Source: an uncultured Sphingobacteriaceae bacterium (GTDB taxonomy: Bacteria; Bacteroidota; Bacteroidia; Sphingobacteriales; Sphingobacteriaceae). From it: a stretch of DNA of 7,406 nt. The DNA lies in contig CALNCF010000154.1 in the NCBI GenBank assembly GCA_937875035.1, forward strand, positions 1 through 7,406, written 5' to 3'. Position 1 is the first letter of the stretch; each line of letters begins with the position of its first letter. Below the pieces are notes generated by a model. The model was not told the origin of the DNA. It saw only the letters and a program-made list of their open reading frames with translations, and ran no database searches. Of the stretch, positions 7,127-7,406 are shown in pieces. A program made the position numbers and the translations under genes.

Positions 7127-7406
7127 CTAATTATTATTAAAGCTTCGTACAAAATCAAGCTTACGTTTCATGGCTGAAATGCTCCATGGCGAACGGGCTT
7201 TTGTTTTTTCCATCAGGATCTTGTTGAAGGCGTCATCCGAAGAGATCGCTTCCATCTGTCCCTGGCGGAAAGTATAGAAATACCAGTCGGCCGGGCCGGT
7301 CTGGAAATAAATATTGATGATGTTGCCGCTCCGTTTCCGCACGATCTCGAAGTAGCCCTTGTAACGTTTGTTCAGCTGCTTGTTTCCCACCGCCGCGATC
7401 CCGATC
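7127..7406 (-). CDS. C-terminal part of an unrecognised protein, cut by the window edge
   Basis: An open frame enters from the right edge and ends at TAG 7129-7127, giving 92 whole codons in view. A GTG at 7390 could serve as a start, but the frame stays open upstream (IGIAA before VGNKQLNKRY) to the edge, so the gene is more likely longer and this is its C-terminal end. The visible part is rich in aromatic residues and strand-like (GYFEIV, NIINIYFQTG, DWYFYTFRQGQMEAISSDD), then a basic helical end (MKRKLDFVRSFNNN). I recognise no named domain and see no membrane helix in this part. It ends 8 bp before the mpl ATG on the same strand, so the two are probably co-transcribed. A link to cell-wall recycling would be inference from position only. 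Confidence 0.7.
   Translation of the reverse strand, partial: IGIAAVGNKQLNKRYKGYFEIVRKRSGNIINIYFQTGPADWYFYTFRQGQMEAISSDDAFNKILMEKTKARSPWSISAMKRKLDFVRSFNNN

Overview
The window looks like chromosomal housekeeping DNA from a Bacteroidota bacterium, most likely of the Chitinophagaceae type. The protein styles point there: a Bacteroidota-type LolA ending in PGIEVVDLR, an FtsK with GATGQGKSVG and YIVLVIDEFADLM, and a Bacteroidota-type Mpl. A perfect Bacteroidota -7 promoter element (TAnnTTTG) lies just ahead of ftsK, and most genes lack Shine-Dalgarno sequences. The lineage below phylum level is inference. I see no mobile element, CRISPR array, phage gene or RNA gene.

All confidently called genes are on the minus strand, so transcription runs from high to low coordinates. 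From the right edge: the C-terminal end of an unrecognised protein (to 7127); 8 bp later mpl, a muropeptide-recycling ligase (7118-5852) that is broken near its 5' end; a short gap carrying a promoter-like element; ftsK (5768-3045); lolA, overlapping ftsK by 8 bp (3052-2408); a probable intrinsic terminator (about 2350-2386); an EamA/DMT membrane transporter (2219-1293); an 80-bp gap with a candidate promoter and a good RBS; a 90-residue conserved unknown protein (1212-940); and, overlapping it by 4 bp (GTGA), a PhnP-like metallo-beta-lactamase-fold hydrolase (943-182). The left edge (1-181) is ambiguous: a plus-strand C-terminal coding tail ending at 145 is possible, but the opposite strand is also open.

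Three units emerge. The unknown protein and mpl form one. ftsK and lolA form an envelope/division pair: FtsK pumps chromosome termini through the septum and LolA carries lipoproteins across the periplasm. The small unknown protein and the MBL hydrolase form a translationally coupled pair. The transporter sits between the last two units with no clear partner.

The most notable observation is in mpl. The N-terminal 30 residues and the remaining roughly 391 residues are both well conserved, but they lie in different frames, and about 33 family residues are missing between them. This implies an internal deletion of roughly 100 bp (length = 2 mod 3), either a genuine pseudogenising event or a sequence/assembly error. 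I did not find a convincing new biological system in this window.
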